Of a DNA stretch of 64,000 bases, positions 59,863 to 64,000 are shown piece by piece. The position numbers and the translations under genes were made by a program. Under the pieces are notes generated by a model. It ran no database searches. It was not told the origin of the DNA and worked only from the letters and a program-made list of their open reading frames with translations. Origin of the DNA: Clostridia bacterium (GTDB lineage Bacteria > Bacillota > Clostridia > Lachnospirales > Lachnospiraceae). The DNA is taken from positions 1-64,000 of the forward strand of contig CAJTDE010000004.1 in assembly GCA_910574835.1 (NCBI GenBank), read 5' to 3'. Within the stretch, counting starts at the first letter, position 1, and the number at the start of each line of letters is the position of its first letter.

Positions 59863-60008
59863 GAAAACGGGGGCAGGATTTTTTTATCCTGTTCCCCGTT
59901 TTCGGCGGCGAAATGACAACGGCAAAAATCCAGACGGTCAAGGGTTTAAGAGTGGAGATTTTTTCGCGCTCTTTGCGAAAAAATACTACTCGTCCCTTGA
60001 CGGTCTGG
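59863..60008. repeat. Nested inverted repeats at the left of element E
   Basis: Two structures lie side by side: a hairpin with an 18-bp near-perfect stem (59863-59879 with 59886-59903, rich in G on one arm and C on the other) and a double structure in which a 15-bp arm pair (59930-59944 and 59994-60008, one mismatch) encloses a perfect 10-bp stem (59958-59967 with 59975-59984). Bases 59552-60110 hold no gene that I can support. An origin or structured RNA is possible. Confidence 0.6.
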
Positions 60009-60110
60009 ATAGTCGGAACGGACGTAGAACGGGGGATTGCTTTTCGTAATTGGGTATGGTATAATTTCTCCTAGTACAAACCGATAAATCGGGATTTGGA
60101 GGGGCTTGTT

Positions 60111-60425
60111 ATGACAGAAACGATAGGTGTTGCGATTGGAATAGGTGTACTTGCACTTGTTTTTATATATCTTGGTTGCTTGATGTGGAAAAAGGAAAAA
60201 ATCACTTTGCTTCATAGTTATCATTATGACAAAGTGTCTCCAAGTGATAAAAAGGTTTTTTGTAAAATATCAGGTTGGGGTGTTATTTTTATTGGAATTG
60301 GTCTTTTGGCGACTGCTATAATAATCGGTATAACAGATTCGGCATTAAGTTTTATCGCTTTTTCATTGGGATTTGTTGTGGGATTGGCGTTGCTGATTTA
60401 TGCAGGAGCAAAATATAACCGCTAA
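60111..60425 (+). CDS. DUF3784-type small membrane protein
   Basis: 104 residues from ATG 60111 (GGAGGGGCTTGTT upstream). Three hydrophobic segments (VAIGIGVLALVFIYLGCLMW, IFIGIGLLATAIIIGI, IAFSLGFVVGLALLIYAG) with the motif SYHYDKVSPSDKKVFCKISGWGV between the first two, as in DUF3784 proteins. Function unknown. Its AT-rich codon use differs from the GC-rich mobilization genes of the same element, so it may be a later addition. Confidence 0.75.
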   Translation: MTETIGVAIGIGVLALVFIYLGCLMWKKEKITLLHSYHYDKVSPSDKKVFCKISGWGVIFIGIGLLATAIIIGITDSALSFIAFSLGFVVGLALLIYAGAKYNR

Positions 60426-60482
60426 TAGAGAAGAAACTTCCAGTTTAAAAAATGAGTAGAACAAGGAGAGTTGAAAATAAAT

Positions 60483-60740
60483 ATGTCAGAATTAACATCT
60501 ATGATGAATATTGGTAACGAAATGGAAAAAAAGCTAATATCTGTTGGTATTGAATCTTCCGAGAAACTAATTGAGGTAGGTGCAAAAGACGCATTTCTTA
60601 GGTTAAAGCAGAAATATCCAAATGTTTGTCTGGTACATTTATATACGTTAGAGGGGGCGATTCATGATACAGAATATAACAGGCTTTCCGAAGATACAAA
60701 AAAAGAATTGAAAGAATTTAGTGATTTTTTGAAAAAGTAA
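60483..60740 (+). CDS. TfoX C-terminal-domain protein
   Basis: About 85 residues (ATG 60483; a TTG at 60471 lies closer to AAGGAGAG and is an alternative). The fold signature is LTSMMNIGNEMEKKLISVGIESSEKLIEVGAKDAFLRLK, then CLVHLYTLEGAIHDTEYNRL, the C-terminal domain of TfoX/Sxy. Stand-alone versions occur in many Firmicutes, with no known role. It is AT-rich like its upstream neighbour, so the two are probably a cargo pair. Confidence 0.8.
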   Translation: MSELTSMMNIGNEMEKKLISVGIESSEKLIEVGAKDAFLRLKQKYPNVCLVHLYTLEGAIHDTEYNRLSEDTKKELKEFSDFLKK

Positions 60741-60786
60741 CAGCAACGTAAATTCCAGTTTATCGGTCTAATAAAAATCCAAAACA

Positions 60787-60828
60787 GGGCGGCGGGGCAG
60801 AAGCGTTGACTATCCCGCCGCCCTTTAT
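60787..60828. terminator. Intrinsic terminator between convergent genes
   Basis: GGGCGGCGGG (60787-60796) and CCCGCCGCCC (60814-60823) form a perfect 10-bp stem, followed by TTTATTTTA on the plus strand. It lies between the TfoX-like gene and the convergent relaxase gene. Confidence 0.75.
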
Positions 60829-60829
60829 T

Positions 60830-62236
60830 TTATCGCTCCATATCCTGTTTTCTGCGGGGTTGCTGTTCCCGCTGCTCCTGCCGTAAGATACTGTAAACGC
60901 TCTTTCTGATTTTCTCCGCTTCTTTCACTTCCTCTTTCAATACAAGATACCGCTGATTAAGCGTTTTTCTCTCGGCGGTCAGCTTGGTGTATTCTTCTTT
61001 CCATGTCTTTGTCGGGATTGTGGTCTTGCCGTTCATCACGCCTTTGAGATAATTTTTCGCCGTTGTGAATAGGATTTGCTCGGCTTCGGTCAGCGGCTTC
61101 TTTCCCTTACACTTGAAATAAATGTCGGCTTGCTCTAAGTGCTTTTTCAGAGTGGCAAGCCGCCGTTCAACGGGTTTCAGTTTCCCTTGAATATCCAGTT
61201 GTTCCCCTATCATGGACTTGAATTTTTCATCAAGCCCCGCCATATCCATGATGTTATTGGTTTGCAGGAAATTCAGCATTTTTGCCGCGTCTTTGAGGTT
61301 ATACAGCGATTGTGAATATCCCGCTTTCCCCGCCTGTGCCTTGCGTGACAGTATGCCTTGGATATAGTCGGCAAGGGTGGGCGGCTCGGTGTTCTCCTGT
61401 TCCTCTTTCAACCAGTCTTGCAGTTTGGAAATACGCGCCTTTAACTGCCGCAAACGCTTATTTGTCACTTCGATTTCGCGGTTGAGGTCGCCGCGCCCGG
61501 TGCGGATGCCGCGCTTTTCCATAGCAGACGCGGCAACGCCTAAATGGACGGTGGGGATTTGGTCTATTCCCTGCCGTTCATAACTGCGGTGGTCTACGCG
61601 CTCCGCGTGTCCGTTCTGCTCCAACGCCTGATTGCAAAGCCTCGCCCATGCCGCCCTCCATTCCTCCGCTTTGGTCTGCTCGTTCCAGTCAGTAGCGGGA
61701 ATGGACTTGCATTTGTACTGCCGCTTTTTCGGGTCATAGATTTTATTCCCGTCCCTGTCAAGAATGTACTCCTTTTTCTGCTTCGCTCCCCATGCACCGC
61801 GCTCGTCAAAAGGGCGCATAGTCAGCATGATATGGGCGTGGGGATTGCCGCCGCCCGTATCATGTATGGCAAAATCGGCGCACATTCCCGCCGCCACAAA
61901 ATGCCGTTTCACATACTCGCGGACAAGGGAAATGCTTTGCTCCCTCGTCAGTTCGCGGGGCAGGGCAATTTCAATCTCCCGCGCAAGCTGGGCGTTTTTC
62001 GCTTTCTCGATTTTTTCCACTTCGTTCCACAAAACCGCCCTGTCTGAAAAAGCGGCGGGGGCATGGTCGGGGAGTAAAATCTCGGTGTGGACTACGCCGC
62101 CCTTGTGGGTGTAGTCGTGGGTCATTCCGTCAAACTGGTTTTTGATTTTCTCCCCCGCCCGGTAAGCGGCGGCGGCAACAGCGGACTTGCCCTTGCCGCG
62201 GGATATGACTTTGATACTGCAATGATAGATTGCCAC
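60830..62236 (-). CDS. MobA/MobL-family relaxase (MOBQ type)
   Basis: About 468 residues from GTG 62236 (AAAGGAGCGCGGCGC upstream). The first residues, AIYHCSIKVISRGKGKSAVAAAAYRAG, carry the active-site tyrosine region of MobA/MobL relaxases. DFAIHDTGGGNPHAHIMLTMRPF near 122-144 is the metal-binding motif. The C-terminal half has coiled coils (about 270-300 and 360-440). It cuts at oriT and pilots the strand to a helper mating channel. The nic motif just upstream (62341-62352) fits its family. Confidence 0.9.
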   Translation of the reverse strand: MAIYHCSIKVISRGKGKSAVAAAAYRAGEKIKNQFDGMTHDYTHKGGVVHTEILLPDHAPAAFSDRAVLWNEVEKIEKAKNAQLAREIEIALPRELTREQSISLVREYVKRHFVAAGMCADFAIHDTGGGNPHAHIMLTMRPFDERGAWGAKQKKEYILDRDGNKIYDPKKRQYKCKSIPATDWNEQTKAEEWRAAWARLCNQALEQNGHAERVDHRSYERQGIDQIPTVHLGVAASAMEKRGIRTGRGDLNREIEVTNKRLRQLKARISKLQDWLKEEQENTEPPTLADYIQGILSRKAQAGKAGYSQSLYNLKDAAKMLNFLQTNNIMDMAGLDEKFKSMIGEQLDIQGKLKPVERRLATLKKHLEQADIYFKCKGKKPLTEAEQILFTTAKNYLKGVMNGKTTIPTKTWKEEYTKLTAERKTLNQRYLVLKEEVKEAEKIRKSVYSILRQEQREQQPRRKQDMER

Positions 62237-62781
62237 GCGCCGCGCTCCTTTCTGCGGGCAACTCCCGCCGTTTTCTTTTGTGCCGGCAGGCACAAAACGC
62301 CGTCTGCAAGACCGCACATACCACAATTCATTGTGGTATATAAGTGCGCCCTTGCTTTTAAGCAAGGGTAGGGGCATAAGCCCGTTACCCTTGCAAGCCG
62401 CCCCCCGTTCATACTCCCGCCTGCGCCGCCCTCGCGGGCTGTATGGGCGGTTTTAGCGGCGGGTGGCGTGTTACCCTGTGCCGCCGTTTCTGCGCCCTGT
62501 GCGGGGGCTGTGGGGGCGTTCTGGGCGGTCAGTCCGTCCAGTATGCGGCGGGCGTGGTCGGTCATTACAGTCTTTTCAAGAAAGGTCTTGAATTGTTCCT
62601 CTGTCAGCGGTATCGTGTCGGGGACAAGGCTTTCAAAAAGCCCCATGCGGCGGCATAGGCGTTTCGTTCTGTCCCTGCGCTCCTGCGCCTTTTGCTCCTG
62701 CACAAGCTGTCTGCGCCTGTTTTCAAGCTGTCGGATTTCTTCCTCAATGCTCGTGATTTTTTCGGCTTTGGTCTTTGCCAT
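62122..62781 (-). CDS. DUF3847-type protein with a long overlapping 3' frame
   Basis: The N-terminal 90 residues match DUF3847 (KITSIEEEIRQLENRRRQLVQEQKA, RTKRLCRRMGLFESLVPDTIPLTEEQFKTFLEKTV). The frame then continues through oriT and overlaps the relaxase gene, ending at 62122 after 219 residues. Relatives of this type are about 90-130 residues, so the last 90 may be unselected read-through. ATG 62781 follows AAAGGAGCGATTGACGC. Role unknown, commonly upstream of MobA/MobL. Confidence 0.72.
   Translation of the reverse strand: MAKTKAEKITSIEEEIRQLENRRRQLVQEQKAQERRDRTKRLCRRMGLFESLVPDTIPLTEEQFKTFLEKTVMTDHARRILDGLTAQNAPTAPAQGAETAAQGNTPPAAKTAHTAREGGAGGSMNGGRLARVTGLCPYPCLKARAHLYTTMNCGMCGLADGVLCLPAQKKTAGVARRKERGAWQSIIAVSKSYPAARASPLLPPPLTGRGRKSKTSLTE
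62318..62367 (+). other. IncQ-type oriT with nic motif
   Basis: A perfect 10-bp inverted repeat, ATACCACAAT (62318-62327) and ATTGTGGTAT (62330-62339), is followed directly by TAAGTGCGCCCT (62341-62352), the nic consensus of IncQ/pIP501-type origins, then CCCTTGCT-TTTA-AGCAAGGG. Nicking is expected between G and C after 62348. It lies about 80-120 bp upstream of the MOBQ relaxase, as expected. Confidence 0.85.
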
Positions 62782-62859
62782 GCGTCAATCGCTCCTTTCG
62801 ATTTTTGTATGGAATGGATAGGATAGGAATGGATTTTTACAGACAATCGGCTTCCCGTT

Positions 62860-63036
62860 TTATTCCTGCTTATCGGCAAGTATCATTTTCAGCAGCTTGT
62901 CGCGGAATGTTTCTGTGCCGCTGTGGTTGAAAAACAACTCCGCAACAATGGTCTGCCCGTCCCTGTGTGTCGTGATGATACCGTCGGGCTTTCGGGGTGG
63001 GGCGGGCGTTTCTTTCTTTTCTGTCAATTCTGTCAA
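62860..63036 (-). CDS. TnpW-like small protein of element E
   Basis: 58 residues from TTG 63036 (AAAGGAGCGACCCA upstream). The end, ITTHRDGQTIVAELFFNHSGTETFRDKLLKMILADK, matches the 30002-30184 protein (HFSETSRETFTDKVVRLIEND) and, more loosely, TnpW. It lies 79 bp downstream of the recombinase stop codon. Confidence 0.65.
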   Translation of the reverse strand: MTELTEKKETPAPPRKPDGIITTHRDGQTIVAELFFNHSGTETFRDKLLKMILADKQE

Positions 63037-63115
63037 TGGGTCGCTCCTTTCTGTGGGCGCAAAAAAGGAATTTCCCGTATTTGGAAAATCCCTCTCTGCT
63101 GTCGGCTGTTCGGTT

Positions 63116-64000
63116 TTATTGTGCGGACATGGCGGCGGCTTGCGCCTTTTTCCTTGCCCGGTATTCCCGCGCCTTGATACGGTCATACTCCCGTTGCTTT
63201 TCGCGGTTTCTGGCGCGGTAGGCTCTGGAATATTCACGGTGGTAAGCGCGGCTCTTTTCCTTTTTCGCTTCTTCGATTTCCTCCCGCATTTTTTTGATTT
63301 CCTGCTCTGTCGGCTCGGCAAGCTGTGTCAGTTCGTTCTCAAATTTGCCGATATGGTTGAAGTATATCCCGATATGCTGTATGGCGTATCTCGCCCGTTT
63401 CTGGTCGCGCTCATGCACTTCAATCCTGCTGATAAACTCGTTGAGAATGGCGGGGGTGAGTTCGGCAAAGTCGGCGTATCGTTCTGTCAGTTTTACAAAC
63501 CTCTGCGCCCGCCCTCCTGCGTTCTCAAAAGCGGATAACTGCTCTTTGATTTCCGCAAGTTCCTCTTTCAGCATATAATATTCTTCCGAATACTTCCGCG
63601 ACATCTGCTCATAACGGTCTTGCTCAATTACTCCCAGTGCGTTGTCCTCGTACAGCTTATCCAGAACCTTTTCGATTTGTTCAAGCCGCGTTGTGATTTG
63701 CGGTACGCGCTTCTGCTGTTTCTTCGTCCGGTCGGTCTGCTGTACGTCAAGGCTCTTTTTCACTAAGGCTTCAAAGTCTGCCCGGTTGCTGATGGAGTAT
63801 TCCGCGATTTTTTTCAGCACGTCCGAAACGGTCTGCATGAGTAAATCCGCGTCCATGATGTGCGGGGAATGGCACTTCGGGTTTCTGGCTTTTCCCTTGT
63901 GGTACTCACTGCAATAGGCGATATGCCGCCTGCCGCCGTTCCTGTAATCTATCCGTATGTGCATTTTTGCGCCGCAGTCCTTACAGAAAAGCAAGCCCGA
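63116..64000 (-). CDS. Large serine recombinase of element E, C-terminal part (runs off window)
   Basis: The 295 residues in the window start at the zinc ribbon (LLFCKDCGAKMH ... CSEYHKGKARNPKCHSP), then coiled coil (about 95-160), the RYADFAELTPAILNEFISRIEVHERD lobe and a charged tail (REEIEEAKKEKSRAYHREYSRAYRARNREKQ) reminiscent of the long tail in the element B recombinase. The catalytic domain lies to the right of the window. No stop or frameshift is seen. Confidence 0.92.
   Translation of the reverse strand, partial: SGLLFCKDCGAKMHIRIDYRNGGRRHIAYCSEYHKGKARNPKCHSPHIMDADLLMQTVSDVLKKIAEYSISNRADFEALVKKSLDVQQTDRTKKQQKRVPQITTRLEQIEKVLDKLYEDNALGVIEQDRYEQMSRKYSEEYYMLKEELAEIKEQLSAFENAGGRAQRFVKLTERYADFAELTPAILNEFISRIEVHERDQKRARYAIQHIGIYFNHIGKFENELTQLAEPTEQEIKKMREEIEEAKKEKSRAYHREYSRAYRARNREKQREYDRIKAREYRARKKAQAAAMSAQ

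Larger units (their letters stand above)
59552..64000 (-). mobile_element. Element E: mobilizable element inserted in the second virD4
   Basis: Homology to virD4 ends at the codons for the SA-SWG region (59551), and unrelated DNA follows. Contents: hairpin-rich leader, DUF3784 and TfoX-like genes on the plus strand, then MobA/MobL relaxase, oriT, DUF3847, TnpW-like gene and serine recombinase on the minus strand. The recombinase continues past the right end of the window, so the element is incomplete here. Confidence 0.75.

Overview
The window reads as a chromosomal locus of a Clostridia bacterium, most likely a Lachnospiraceae-type gut Firmicute. The basis is the character of its UvrA and UvrB, plus a dense pile-up of element families common in that group: Tn1549-like conjugative backbone genes, large serine recombinases, TnpW-like proteins, Cys_rich_VLP and Maff2. 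The only clear housekeeping genes are uvrA and uvrB at the left, both on the minus strand. I found no rRNA, tRNA, CRISPR array or known antibiotic-inactivating gene.

Layout. (1) 1-5.6 kb: uvrA and uvrB, with a tandem repeat downstream of uvrA and a roughly 195-bp palindromic element between the two genes. (2) 5.9-10.4 kb, region A: two tandem tyrosine integrases, an excisionase-like protein, a MazF-like toxin with an extra zinc-ribbon tail, a 0.7-kb leader-like region and a sigma-like regulator. (3) 11-15.4 kb: a Ser/Thr kinase with a small partner gene, then two large serine recombinases, the second cut off at its 5' end. (4) 15.4-31.9 kb: the front of a Tn1549-like ICE (parA, parB, a replication protein, pcfB, virD4, Maff2). 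Its virD4 is split by a 9.7-kb integrative mobilizable element (element B, 20.55-30.23 kb), and its Maff2 gene is cut by the start of a related element. (5) 31.9-40.05 kb, element C: same chassis as B (sigma/HTH regulators, oriT, mobC, mobA, Cys_rich_VLP, Rep, DnaC-like ATPase, TnpW-like) but a different cargo (GntR-ABC instead of HxlR-flavin protein) and a different Rep N-terminus. Its recombinase survives only as a 29-codon stub. (6) 40.05-45.8 kb, element D: serine recombinase, TnpW, a DUF6551-type protein, ParB, a small HTH and an XRE regulator. (7) 46-58.6 kb: two peptide-antibiotic-type resistance modules. One is a CprABC/LanFEG-like transporter with a divergent two-component system, YxeA and a lipoprotein. 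The other is a MacB/FtsX or Bce-type transporter with its own two-component system, an unknown protein and a GNAT acetyltransferase. (8) 58.6-59.55 kb: remnant of a second conjugative backbone (oriT-like hairpins and a virD4 piece fused in frame to a SymE-like tail). (9) 59.55-64 kb: element E, inserted in that virD4, with a MobA/MobL (MOBQ-type) relaxase, an IncQ-type nic motif, a DUF3847 protein, a TnpW-like protein and a serine recombinase that runs off the window.

How it works together: ICE backbones act as landing sites for smaller mobilizable elements, three of which sit in conjugation genes. Those elements carry their own oriT, relaxase and apparent replication module, and their cargo sits between the recombinase and the mobilization genes. 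Regulatory DNA supports this modular view: 11-bp-phased repeats link each two-component system to its transporter, and clusters of repeats lie inside three different rep genes.
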